A DNA stretch of 64,000 bases, taken from NCBI RefSeq assembly GCF_006337085.1, contig NZ_CP040882.1:2728001-2792000 (forward strand), in the 5' to 3' direction. Each line of letters starts with the position of its first letter. The stretch's first letter is position 1. The notes under the pieces are model-generated. The model did not search any database. It was not told where the DNA came from and worked only from the letters and a program-made list of their open reading frames with translations. A program made the translations under genes and the position numbers. The DNA comes from Sutterella faecalis. GTDB taxonomy: Bacteria > Pseudomonadota > Gammaproteobacteria > Burkholderiales > Burkholderiaceae_F. This document shows positions 40,113-48,899 of this stretch, one piece after another.

Positions 40113-42869
40113 ATGCAGATTTTCAAAAATATTCTGTGCGCCGCGCTTTTCGCATCTGCGGCGGCAGGGAGCGCCAGCGCGCTCGCCCAAGAGGAAAAGA
40201 ACAAAATGAACGAACTCCCGACGCCATACGTCACGGTTGAAGGCATTACGGAGTACCGCCTCGCCAACGGCCTGAGGGTGGTGCTCTATCCGGATGCCGC
40301 CAAGCCCACGGCCACGGTCAACATGACCTACCTGGTGGGCTCGCGGCAGGAAAACTACGGCGAAACCGGCATGGCGCATCTTCTTGAGCACCTGATGTTC
40401 AAGGGCTCGAAGAACTATCCCAATCCGACGGCGGAATTCACCCGCCGGGGCTTCCGCATGAACGGCTCCACGTGGCTCGACCGCACGAACTATTTCGTGA
40501 GCTTCACGGCTACGGACGACAACATGAAATGGGCGCTCGGCTGGCAGGCCGACGCCATGATCAACTCCTTCATCGCGCAGAAGGATCTCGACACCGAAAT
40601 GACGGTGGTGAGAAACGAATACGAAATGGGCGAAAACAAGCCCCTTTCCGTCATGATGAAGCGCATGCAGAGCGTGATGTTCGACTGGCAGAGCTACGGC
40701 CGCTCGACGATCGGCGCGAGAAGCGACATTGAAAACGTCGAAATCGCCAATCTGCAGGCCTTCTATCACCTCTACTATCAGCCGGACAACGCTGTTCTTA
40801 CGGTGTCGGGCAAGTTCGACGTGAAGACGGTTCTCGGCTGGATCAATGAATTCTTCGGTCCCATCCCGAAGCCCGAACGCGTGCTGCCGAAGGAATGGAC
40901 GGTTGAGCCGCAGGCGGACGGCGAGCGCGAGTTCTACATCCGCAGAAAGGGCGAGTCGCAGCTCGTTGCCGTCGGCTACCGCATTCCGTCGGCGCTTTCC
41001 GACGACTATGAACCCACGGCGATGGCGGCGGACATTCTTGCCGACGCGCCGAGCGGGCGTCTCTACAAGGCGCTCGTTGAGACCGGCATGGCTTCTCAGG
41101 TCTTCGGCTGGCCGATTGCGGCCCAGAAGCCTGGGTTTGTGATGTTCGGCGCCATGGTGAAGAAGGAAGGCGACATTCAGGCCGTGAAGACGAAGCTCGT
41201 GGAGGTGATTGAGAAGGCCTTCAGCGAAGCCGGCGTCACCGCAGAGGAACTCGCTCGCCAGAAGGCCGATCAGGAAACGATGTTCGAGCGCACGCTTGCG
41301 GACCCGGAAGAATTCGGCGTCGACATTTCCGACTACATTGCGCTCGGCGACTGGAGGCTCTTCTTTGCCGACCGCGAGCAGGTGAAGGCCGTGACGGCCG
41401 ATGCCATCAACAAGGCTGCCGCAAAGTACTTCGTGCGCGACAACCGCGTCGTCGGACTCTTCGTTCCGACCGATGATCCGAAGCGCGCCGATATCGGACC
41501 TGCGCCTACAGCGGAAGAACTCATCGGCCGCTACAAGTTCTCGGAAAAGGGTGCGGAAGTTGAGGCTTTCGATCCTTCGCAGGACAACATTGACGCGCGC
41601 ACGAAGATCGTCGACATGAAGGGCGTGAAGATTGCGCTCCTGCCGAAGAAGACCCGCGGCGAAACCGTCGTGGTGAAGATGCGCTTCAATGTCGGCAACA
41701 ATAAGGAGCTCGCAAGGAGCGCCGTGCCGATGCTCGCTTCCTCCATGATCACGCGCGGCACGAAGACGATGACGCGCGAGCAGATAGAGGATGCCTTCAC
41801 GAACCTCAAGATGGAAGGCTCGCCCTTCAGCTTCACGACGGACCGCGAGCACCTGGGCGATGCTTTGAAGCTCGTCGGACAGCTCTTTACCGAGTCGACT
41901 TATCCGGAAAAGGAATTCGAAACGCTTCGCCAGCAGACGATTGCCGGCATGAAGGCGCGTTCGGACGAACCTTCGACGAAGGGGCGCGATGCCATTACGG
42001 CGCACTTCAATACGTATCCTGCGGGTGATGCGCGTCATGCGCAGCTTTCCACCGAAGTGACGGCGGACCTTGAAAAGGTGACGCTCGCCGAGGTGAAGGG
42101 CTACTACGACCGCGTCTTCGGTCTCGGCAAGGGCTATATCGCCGTTGTGGGCGACTTCGATCCGGAAGCGGTGGCGAAGGCCCTTGAGGCGGACATTGTG
42201 GCGAGGAAGTCGGCCGAGGTTCCCTTCGAGCGCGTTGTGGCTGAATATCGTCCGGTCGAACCCGCCCGCTTCGTAATCGATACGCCTGACAAGGAAAACG
42301 CGATGCTCTTTGCCCGCGTTGATCTCCCCGCGTCCCTCACCGACAGCGATATGCCTGCGCTCATCACGGCCGACTGGATCATCGGCGGCTCGGACGGGCT
42401 CTCGAACCGCATCGTCAACCGCCTGCGCCAGAAGGAGGGCCTCTCCTACGGCGCGGGTTCCGGCATCACGCTTCCCTCCTTCGGCAATCGTGCCAAGTGG
42501 TCGGTTGGCGCCATCGTGGCGCCGCAGAACCTCGCTCAGGCAGAGAAATCGCTTCGCGATGAGCTCGCCCGCGCCTATCGCGACGGCATCACGGAAGAGG
42601 AGCTCGCTGAGGCGAAGCGCGGCATCATTCAGTCCCGTGCCGTCAACCGCGCTCAGGACGGCCTCATTGCCTCCAACTGGGTCAACAACCTCGAGATCGG
42701 CAAGACCTGGCAGTTCTCGAAAGAGACCGAAGAAGCCGTGATGAAGCTCACGGTCGAGGACGTCAACAAGGCCCTTCGCCGCTTCTGCGATCCTGAGAAG
42801 CTCACCTTCGCGCTCGCGGGCGACCTGAAGAAGGCTCAGGCCGCCGGGAAGGACTTCTCCAGACAATAA
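40113..42869 (+). CDS. exported M16-family (pitrilysin) zinc metallopeptidase, two-domain form
   Basis: A 918-residue protease with a signal peptide (residues 1-25). The first M16 domain has the inverted zinc motif HLLEH at residues 89-93, with the third ligand Glu in VVRNEYEMGE about 80 residues on, so it is catalytic. The second half (from about residue 480) is a related domain without the HxxEH motif, with the R/Y-type pair near the end (NRLRQKEGLSYGAGSG). The layout is that of periplasmic zinc proteases that degrade peptides. It is followed by two hairpins. The region upstream back to yciB, about 235 bases, should contain divergent promoters. Confidence 0.92.
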   Translation: MQIFKNILCAALFASAAAGSASALAQEEKNKMNELPTPYVTVEGITEYRLANGLRVVLYPDAAKPTATVNMTYLVGSRQENYGETGMAHLLEHLMFKGSKNYPNPTAEFTRRGFRMNGSTWLDRTNYFVSFTATDDNMKWALGWQADAMINSFIAQKDLDTEMTVVRNEYEMGENKPLSVMMKRMQSVMFDWQSYGRSTIGARSDIENVEIANLQAFYHLYYQPDNAVLTVSGKFDVKTVLGWINEFFGPIPKPERVLPKEWTVEPQADGEREFYIRRKGESQLVAVGYRIPSALSDDYEPTAMAADILADAPSGRLYKALVETGMASQVFGWPIAAQKPGFVMFGAMVKKEGDIQAVKTKLVEVIEKAFSEAGVTAEELARQKADQETMFERTLADPEEFGVDISDYIALGDWRLFFADREQVKAVTADAINKAAAKYFVRDNRVVGLFVPTDDPKRADIGPAPTAEELIGRYKFSEKGAEVEAFDPSQDNIDARTKIVDMKGVKIALLPKKTRGETVVVKMRFNVGNNKELARSAVPMLASSMITRGTKTMTREQIEDAFTNLKMEGSPFSFTTDREHLGDALKLVGQLFTESTYPEKEFETLRQQTIAGMKARSDEPSTKGRDAITAHFNTYPAGDARHAQLSTEVTADLEKVTLAEVKGYYDRVFGLGKGYIAVVGDFDPEAVAKALEADIVARKSAEVPFERVVAEYRPVEPARFVIDTPDKENAMLFARVDLPASLTDSDMPALITADWIIGGSDGLSNRIVNRLRQKEGLSYGAGSGITLPSFGNRAKWSVGAIVAPQNLAQAEKSLRDELARAYRDGITEEELAEAKRGIIQSRAVNRAQDGLIASNWVNNLEIGKTWQFSKETEEAVMKLTVEDVNKALRRFCDPEKLTFALAGDLKKAQAAGKDFSRQ

Positions 42870-42933
42870 GCTTTACGCCGGGCGGAACTTTCAGTCAGAA
42901 GTTCCGCCCCCCTGAGAGTTTCCCCTCGAAGAC

Positions 42934-42969
42934 ATTCCCGGCACTTCAAACTGTCGGGAATTATTTTTT
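42934..42969 (+). terminator. terminator after the M16 protease gene
   Basis: ATTCCCG pairs with CGGGAAT around a 14-base loop and is followed by a TATTTTTTT run. An additional hairpin, GGGCGGAACTT with AAGTTCCGCCC, lies at 42880-42909. Confidence 0.75.
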
Positions 42970-42997
42970 TATAAGAACGCAACCATAGGATTTTCCG

Positions 42998-43559
42998 ATG
43001 AAAAAAAGTTCTTGTCATCAACGGTCATCCCAATTTCAAGGCTTCTTTTGCCAACCAGGCGATTCTTGAAGAGTTGGGGAAGCTTCTCCCTGCCGTCAAA
43101 GTGCATGCACTCTCCGGAGCAAGAGGCGAAAAAGGCTTCAATGTTCCCGAAGAGCAGAAGCTTCTGAGGGAGGCGGATATTGTCGTCTTCGACTTTCCCG
43201 TCTACTGGTTCTCAGTTCCGGCGCTTCTCAAGGAATGGTTCGATGAGGTCCTCACGCACGGATTTGCCTATGGTACGAGCGGCACTGCGCTCAAGGGAAA
43301 GACTGCGGTCTTCTCCCTCACGCTCGGCGCGCCGGAAGATTCCTATCGGCGAGACGCCGCGCTCGGCTACACCGTGAAGGATCTCCTCGCGCCGCTTTTT
43401 GCGACGGCGACCTACTGCTCGATGAAGAATGCCGAGCCCGTCTACTCCGCCGGAATGCTCTACATTCCGGGCGTAAGCACGGATGAGGATCTCGCGGCCG
43501 TTAAGGCAAAGGCGAAGGAGCATGCGGAAAGACTCGCGCATCTTCTGAAGACGCTCTGA
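42998..43559 (+). CDS. NAD(P)H:quinone oxidoreductase-like flavoprotein, 5' frameshift in an A7 tract
   Basis: The start codon at 42998 with an AGGA site is followed by seven A bases (43001-43007). In the frame of the rest of the protein, which continues VLVINGHPNFKASFANQAI and on to 43559, the ATG is one base out of register; the in-frame triplet before is a TGA. With six A bases the gene would read MKKVLVINGHPN, as in normal family members. The body has FDFPVYWFSVPALLKEWFDEVLTHGFAYG and TLGAPEDSY, typical of KefF/MdaB/NQO1-like quinone reductases. Either a sequencing error, a phase-variable tract, or a disabled gene. Translation from a later start (43074) would lack the first strand of the flavodoxin fold. 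Confidence 0.75.
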
Positions 43560-43642
43560 CCTCCAACATTATTTTGCGAGCGGGCCGCTTCTTCCAGTGG
43601 AAATGCGGGCCCGCCTGCTTCTCTATTCCTGAGAACCTCTCC

Positions 43643-44068
43643 ATGGAAATATCAATCGAAAAAGGCTCCTGGAAAACGCTCGAGCACCCGGCTTCGGCTG
43701 TGCGGCTCATGGTTTTCGTGGCCGAGCAGAAAGTGCCGAAGGAAGAGGAGATCGACGCGCTCGATCCTGTGAGCACGCATTTTGTCGCCAGGGACTCCCG
43801 GCACATGGCGGTCGGCACGGCGCGATTGACGCCGGACGGACGGATCGGCCGCCTCGCCGTCCTCAAGCCTTTCCGGGGACGCGGCGTCGGCGCGAAGCTC
43901 CTTGAGGCGGCGCTTGACTGCGCCCGCAATAGCGGCCTCAGGGAAGTGACGCTTCATGCGCAGGTCCATGCCCGCGGGTTTTATGAAAAATACAGCTTCG
44001 AGGCGGAAGGCCGCGTCTTCGACGAATGCGGCATCGACCACATTCTGATGCGGCTTCGACTTTGCTGA
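43643..44068 (+). CDS. GNAT-family N-acetyltransferase
   Basis: A 141-residue acetyltransferase of the GNAT fold, close to the ElaA/YjcF type. The acetyl-CoA binding motif A is RIGRLAVLKPFRGRGVGAKLLEAAL, with the Q/RxxGxG/A-type RGRGVG loop, followed by VTLHAQVHARGFYEKYSFEAEG and EFDECGIDHILM-like ending. The N-terminal block AVRLMVFVAEQKVPKEEEID is typical of the subgroup. The acceptor substrate is unknown. The ATG at 43643 fits the family; the frame is open back to 43574. Confidence 0.88.
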   Translation: MEISIEKGSWKTLEHPASAVRLMVFVAEQKVPKEEEIDALDPVSTHFVARDSRHMAVGTARLTPDGRIGRLAVLKPFRGRGVGAKLLEAALDCARNSGLREVTLHAQVHARGFYEKYSFEAEGRVFDECGIDHILMRLRLC

Positions 44069-44253
44069 TTGCGCTTTGAGAGATCTCCCGATACTCTTTT
44101 TCCGGTACTATCGTAAGCAGAAACTATTTAGTATTATTTTGTTCACTAACATATGGGGGATTAACCCCTAGTGAAGGTTCGTCCGGCAGTCTGGAGAGGC
44201 CAATCGGGCTCCGCAGCGCCGGAAGCGTTTCTCCCGGTCAGAAAGAGCGGTAC

Positions 44254-45954
44254 ATGGAAGCAAAAAAAACGGGTGCAGCAGACACCTATTGGCAGACTTT
44301 TTCCAAGCAAACGAGGCTTGACCCTGAAGTTCAGCTCGTTTTGACGGCAATCCTCTACGTTCGGGCGGAGCGCGGCGAGGTCCCGGAAATTACCTTCCGG
44401 GGGACTGGAGAATTCAGCAGCCTTGCCTGCAGCGCTCTGCCGGAACTCAGACAGTTTTCCTGGTCGATTGCAGTTCCCGATCAGGAAATTTCCTGGAAGC
44501 TTCCAAAGGAGCTCATGCGGAATCCGGCGAAAACCCTTGAAGCCTTTCTGCGCCTCAATGGACGAACCTACATCAGAAAGTTTTCGCTCCGCCCGGAGCT
44601 CGTTGATGAGATTGCCGGATGGCTCCTTGAAGAAGATCCGCATGCGCCCTTCTGGATCGTGGGTGAAGAGCGCGCCTTTCTCTCCGGCGCCCGGAGTCTT
44701 CTTGCCGGCCGCACCGTTCGCTTTGCGACGATTTCAGAGCACCTGGCGCTGCTCTTTACCGTACTCAAGGCTTACGGGTTTGATGCCGGAACGGAACTTC
44801 TGAAGCCCGGCGCCATTGATCTCTCAACGCTCGACGGGCCCGTCGTCACGATCCCTGAGCCCAATATCGAAGGGAGCCATCCGCCGGTCGGAAGATATAC
44901 GATCGACGAACTCAACTACGCCGATGCCCTTCTGACGAATCCCTCGCGCGTCGTGGCGATTCTTTCGGGCGGCACGCTCTATCGGGCGCAGGGCGAGGAT
45001 GAAAAGCTCAAGACCAAATTCCTGAGGTCCGGCCGCCTGACGCGCGTCATCTCCTTCCCGTCGGCAACGGGCGTTGAGTCCGGCATTGAAACGCTGGGTC
45101 TTCTTCTCTGCGAGAAGATCGGGCGCGAGGGCGCTCTCGTGAATCTCATCTCTGTTCCGAGGCTTCGCTATACGCGGCGCCCCTGGCCCGATGATTTCCG
45201 GGAAAGCGTTTCGCTTGCAATGCGGGGAAAGGAAGCAGAGGGCATTGACCTCGTGAGTGCGACGAACCTCACGCTGCTCAATGACCGCTGCGTTCTCACG
45301 ACGACAAGCCGCGTGGAGACGCCGGGAGACGAAGAGATTGACCGCCTCCTGGAGGAGCGGGGCTCCCGGCCGCTTTCGACATTTGTTGAACTGGTCCGCT
45401 GCCATGCGGTGGGGCCGGATTCCGACTCGGCGGACGAGAAGGACGTCGTTTACGAAGCCATTCCGAACGACATCAATGAGTGCGGGATTCTTCGCCGTCC
45501 CAGAAAGCGCATTCGGATTGATCCGGATGACGGCACCCAGGCGCGCCGGATTGAAAAGCAGACGATCCGGCCGGGCGACATCATTTTTACGCAGCGCGGA
45601 CGCATCGGGTCAATCGCGCTTGTCGACGCCATCCCCAGGAAAGAACGCTGGGTGGCCGGCCAGCTCTTCGTCATCCTGAGGCTTCGCGCGGATAGTCCCG
45701 TTCGATCTCCAGCATATCTCCTGCGCTACCTTCAGTGCGAACCGGTATGCGGACGATATGAGCGCATGTCGAGCAATACAGCCGTGCCGCAGGTGCGTAC
45801 GGAAGAGCTCGAAAATCTTCTGATTCCGCTTCCTGATCGCGAAAAGGGCGTTGAAGAGGCTGAGGAAGCTTTCCGCAAGCTGAAGCGCTATTCCAAGGAA
45901 ATGGAGGAACTGCGGGTCAAGGCGGAAAAACTTCTGAGGAGCCTGACCCTCTGA
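44254..45954 (+). CDS. degenerate type I methylase (HsdM-like) fused to a single HsdS target-recognition domain
   Basis: A 566-residue protein. Residues about 120-300 align in order with the N6-adenine methylase core of HsdM after the catalytic motif: LSGGTLYRAQGEDEKLKTKFLRSG, then LTRVISFPSATGVESGIETLGLLL. The SAM motif (FxGxG) and the NPPY/F motif are not visible; the equivalent places read PFWIVGEERAFLSGA and IEGSHPPVGR. The C-terminal third is a type I specificity-type TRD: RPGDIIFTQRGRIGSIALV, then VAGQLFVILRL, YLLRYLQCEP, AVPQVRTEELENLLIPLP, with a coiled tail. It stands alone, with no HsdR. It may bind DNA without methylating it. Preceded by an AT-rich 185-base stretch. Confidence 0.65.
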   Translation: MEAKKTGAADTYWQTFSKQTRLDPEVQLVLTAILYVRAERGEVPEITFRGTGEFSSLACSALPELRQFSWSIAVPDQEISWKLPKELMRNPAKTLEAFLRLNGRTYIRKFSLRPELVDEIAGWLLEEDPHAPFWIVGEERAFLSGARSLLAGRTVRFATISEHLALLFTVLKAYGFDAGTELLKPGAIDLSTLDGPVVTIPEPNIEGSHPPVGRYTIDELNYADALLTNPSRVVAILSGGTLYRAQGEDEKLKTKFLRSGRLTRVISFPSATGVESGIETLGLLLCEKIGREGALVNLISVPRLRYTRRPWPDDFRESVSLAMRGKEAEGIDLVSATNLTLLNDRCVLTTTSRVETPGDEEIDRLLEERGSRPLSTFVELVRCHAVGPDSDSADEKDVVYEAIPNDINECGILRRPRKRIRIDPDDGTQARRIEKQTIRPGDIIFTQRGRIGSIALVDAIPRKERWVAGQLFVILRLRADSPVRSPAYLLRYLQCEPVCGRYERMSSNTAVPQVRTEELENLLIPLPDREKGVEEAEEAFRKLKRYSKEMEELRVKAEKLLRSLTL

Positions 45955-45960
45955 TGAAAT

Positions 45961-45994
45961 CGGGCGGGAGATCCCATTTGAGATCGCCCGCCCG
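45961..45994. terminator. hairpin between the convergent methylase-like and serB genes
   Basis: CGGGCGGG and GATC pair with GATC and CCCGCCCG. No strong T-run is present. Confidence 0.6.
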
Positions 45995-46030
45995 AATAGT
46001 TTCTGGCGACTGGAAGTCCTGCCTCACGAA

Positions 46031-46915
46031 TTACGCGAAGGGGAGCGCATCCCTCCAGGATTCGCGGAAGAAGAGCATGATGGCGTCAAGCCCTGAATGA
46101 TTGATGCGGTAGCGCGCGAGCTGCTGCACGACGGGCTTGGCATGGAAGGCAACGCCGAGACCCGCCGCGCGAATCATTTCGACGTCGTTCGCGCCGTCGC
46201 CGCAGCAGAGGACTTCACTCAATGATGCCCCGTGGAGCTGCGAAAGCACTTCAACCGCGCGGCGCTTGCCTCTGGCGTCAAGAATTTTGCCGCCTGCAGG
46301 GCCCGCAACTTCGCCGGTAAGGAGCCCGTTTTCAATGACGAGTTCGTTGCTGACGGCCCCCGTCATGCCGAGCTTCTTTGCGATGGGTCGCGTGATGAGC
46401 GTGAAGCCCCCGGAGACGACATAAAGCGCAAGACCGTTGCGGCGGGCGAACTTCATGAGGACTTCAGCGCCGACAGAGAAGCGAGCCGCCTCCACCGAAT
46501 GGTCCACGACGCTCACCGGTGCTCCTGCGAGGAGCTTTACGCGGCGCTGGAGGTTTTCCGCAAAGGGCCATTTCCCTTCCATGGCTTCACGGGTCATCCG
46601 GCGCACTTCATCAAGGCACCCTGCAGCAAAGGCCATGTCGTCGATGCACTCGTTTTCGATCAGGGTGCTGTCCATATCGAAGAAGAATGCCTTGAAGGAT
46701 TTGATGCTGAGGCCTGCGGGAAGAACAAAGAAGTCGGCGTTGTGCCGGGCGGCTTCCTGCTCGAGATGCGAGAGATCCGCATCATCTGGCACATCCTCAA
46801 GGCGCAGCGAAGGTTCGGACGGACGATAGAGCGTGCGTGCGGGGTGCACTTCATGCGTGAGGTCGAGGAGCAGATCGTGCTCCAGCTCAGCTCCGGTGAT
46901 CACAATGTCGAGCAT
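46031..46915 (-). CDS. serB: phosphoserine phosphatase
   Basis: A 294-residue HAD-superfamily enzyme for the last step of serine synthesis. The nucleophile motif FFFDMDSTLIENECID has the catalytic Asp80. Later motifs are VVSGGFTLITRP (motif II region with the conserved Ser), the Lys in GKRRAVEVL, and CCGDGANDVEMI (motif III). The N-terminal 70 residues are a small regulatory-type domain of variable sequence. Length agrees with the family. It follows the flavin reductase gene on the minus strand but a terminator separates them. Confidence 0.93.
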   Translation of the reverse strand: MLDIVITGAELEHDLLLDLTHEVHPARTLYRPSEPSLRLEDVPDDADLSHLEQEAARHNADFFVLPAGLSIKSFKAFFFDMDSTLIENECIDDMAFAAGCLDEVRRMTREAMEGKWPFAENLQRRVKLLAGAPVSVVDHSVEAARFSVGAEVLMKFARRNGLALYVVSGGFTLITRPIAKKLGMTGAVSNELVIENGLLTGEVAGPAGGKILDARGKRRAVEVLSQLHGASLSEVLCCGDGANDVEMIRAAGLGVAFHAKPVVQQLARYRINHSGLDAIMLFFRESWRDALPFA

Positions 46916-47015
46916 GGGTGGAATTCCTTTTTGAATTTCTTAATGCGCGGCCAGTCATCTCCGCGCGGGATGTCTGAGGAGTCTAGCGCAGTCGCCCGGC
47001 AATGCAAAAGAAACG

Positions 47016-47050
47016 AAAAGCCCGCGGTTCCAAAAGAACTCGCGGGCTTT
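47016..47050. terminator. terminator between the flavin reductase gene and serB
   Basis: AAAAGCCCGCG with inner TTC pairs with GAA and CGCGGGCTTT around a 4-base loop. On the minus strand T residues follow. Confidence 0.75.
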
Positions 47051-47151
47051 GCGATCGTAAGCGACCGGTGCGGGTTTTGTTTCCTGCCCGAAGCTTTCAG
47101 AGGCCGTGCATCCTCTTCATCGAGCAGGAAGCCATGCCCGCAGGGCAGACA

Positions 47152-48570
47152 TTACTTCTTCTGAGCGTCGAGCTGACGGGCGAAGATGAAGGCCTGCTGG
47201 CCGGCGATGCGGCCGAAGGTCACGATGTCGGCCTGAGCGTTGCCGCCAAGGCGGTTGCCGCCATGGACGCCGCCCGTGACTTCACCGGCAGCGAAGAAGC
47301 CCGGAATCACCTGGCCCTTCACGTTGTAGACCTGGGTGAGCGGGTCAATCTTGATGCCGCCCATCGTGTGGTGGACAGCCGGGGTGACGGCGATCGCGTA
47401 GAAGGGGCCCTTGTCGAGGTCGCGCGGCATGTCGGCGCGGCCGAAGGCATCCTTGTTGGCAGCCTTGCCGGCCTTCCAGGCGTCCATCGTGGCCTTGAGG
47501 TCAGCAGCCGGAACGCCCATCTTGCCGGCGATCTCGTCGAGCGTAGCGCCCGTCAGGCAATAGGGCTGCTTGATGTAGCCGTTCGTCGCCTTGAGGGACT
47601 TCTGCATGTCGGAGTCGAAGAAGAGGTAGGCGATGCCGTCCTTCTGCTTCAGGATGGCGGCGGAAACCGCATCGCGCGTCTGAAGTTCGTTGAAGAAGCG
47701 CTTGCCTTCCTTGTTGACGAGGATGGCGCCGTTGCCGCGGACGGCTTCGGTGATCATTTCGCCAACCTTAGGCACAACGGTCGGGTGCGTCTGAATCTGG
47801 TCCATCTGGATCAGGTTGGCGCCAATCTTCTCAGCAAGGAGAAGGCCGTCGCCCGTGGCGCCCGGATGGTTCGTCGTGGCAAAGCCCTTCAGGCGCGGCA
47901 CATACTTCGAAACGAGTTCGTTGTTGGCGCCGAAGCCGCCGGCAGCGTTCACGACCGCCTTGGAGTGGATCGTGTAGGTGCCGTTCTTATCCTTCACCTG
48001 GATGCCCGTCACGCGGCCGGTCTTGTCCGTGAGGATCTTGGTGGCCTGGGTGTTGGTGCGGATGTCGATCTTCTCAGCCTTGGCAGCCGTGTAGAGGGTG
48101 CGGACAACTTCCGGGCCGACGAGCGCGCCGCCGGTCGGGCGGTGCGTGCGCGGGAAGGTGGCGCCGGCCATCAGGCCAACGTCGCGAAGGTCGCCGCCGT
48201 GGGCGAGGAGCCAGTCAACGGAAGAGGCAGACTTCTCGGCGAGCGTGCGGACGAGCGCCGGGTCGTTGAGCCAGTGGCCGCCCTTCATCGTATCGAAATA
48301 CATGATTTCGACGGAGTCCTTCGTGCCCTTGGCCTTCTGCAGAGCCGTTTCCGTGGCGTTCAGGCCGCCAGCGGCACGGACGGTGTTGCCGCCGACCATC
48401 GCCATCTTTTCAACGACGACAACCTTGGCGCCGAGTTCGTTAGCCTGAACAGCAGCCGAAAGGCCGGCGCCGCCCGCGCCGATAACCGCAACGTCGACAT
48501 TGATGTCTTCAGCGGCACCGGCAGTTCCGAAGCAGGCCATGACGGCAGCGGCAACCAGAATCTTCTTCAT
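47152..48570 (-). CDS. Sec-exported FAD-dependent fumarate/urocanate reductase-like flavoprotein
   Basis: A 472-residue flavoprotein with a Sec signal peptide (MKKILVAAAVMACFGTAGA). The FAD fold starts VDVAVIGAGGAGLSAAVQANE. Catalytic-loop elements of soluble flavocytochrome c fumarate reductase are visible: QTRDAVSAAIL with the active Arg, VHHTMGGIKID with the conserved His, and GEVTGGVHGGNRLGGNA with a further Arg. No heme domain is fused, so electrons must come from a separate cytochrome, perhaps the tetraheme protein at 50910. It reduces a C=C double bond in the periplasm; the substrate is unknown. The ATG at 48570 has an AAGGAAAG site. Confidence 0.88.
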   Translation of the reverse strand: MKKILVAAAVMACFGTAGAAEDINVDVAVIGAGGAGLSAAVQANELGAKVVVVEKMAMVGGNTVRAAGGLNATETALQKAKGTKDSVEIMYFDTMKGGHWLNDPALVRTLAEKSASSVDWLLAHGGDLRDVGLMAGATFPRTHRPTGGALVGPEVVRTLYTAAKAEKIDIRTNTQATKILTDKTGRVTGIQVKDKNGTYTIHSKAVVNAAGGFGANNELVSKYVPRLKGFATTNHPGATGDGLLLAEKIGANLIQMDQIQTHPTVVPKVGEMITEAVRGNGAILVNKEGKRFFNELQTRDAVSAAILKQKDGIAYLFFDSDMQKSLKATNGYIKQPYCLTGATLDEIAGKMGVPAADLKATMDAWKAGKAANKDAFGRADMPRDLDKGPFYAIAVTPAVHHTMGGIKIDPLTQVYNVKGQVIPGFFAAGEVTGGVHGGNRLGGNAQADIVTFGRIAGQQAFIFARQLDAQKK

Positions 48571-48899
48571 CTTTTCTTTCCTTTTGAGGTGCGGGACTGC
48601 GCTTTGATGGAGCACAGCTCCCAATAGAGTATGAATCCCTTAGGATCCAACCTTCGGCAGAATGTTAACCTGAAAAAAAATGGATGACGAGAAGTAAGAC
48701 GACGTTACTATCTCTTTAAGAGTATTGCTGAATCAGAAATTGAAGAGATTTTGATACATGTAAAAGAGAAACTCTGTCCTTAACGGTGAAAATTTAAGGA
48801 ATGCATTACTTCTCCTCTTTTGAAATGCGTATAAACCCGCTTATCCGCAGTGGGCATTTCTGTTGAAGCAGCTAGTCCTTTTTTCGGAGGAATCGAAAT
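48571..48899. other. AT-rich intergenic region between the reductase and dprA-like genes
   Basis: No ORF or RNA gene recognised. It must hold two divergent promoters. TTGAT-acat-GTAAA near 48753-48766 is half of an FNR-type site; the other half deviates. A GTAAGACGACGTTAC sequence near 48694-48708 is a weak palindrome. Confidence 0.35.

Noticed and set aside
40092..42866. Very long minus-strand open frame opposite the M16 protease gene
   Set aside because: This is a codon-usage shadow of a GC-rich gene; the plus strand carries the HLLEH catalytic motif and signal peptide. The same applies to other long antisense frames, for example opposite the metal ATPase, fhs, amidohydrolase and NRPS genes.
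48753..48766. FNR box TTGAT-N4-ATCAA upstream of the Sec flavin reductase gene
   Set aside because: Only the left half-site matches; the right half reads GTAAA.
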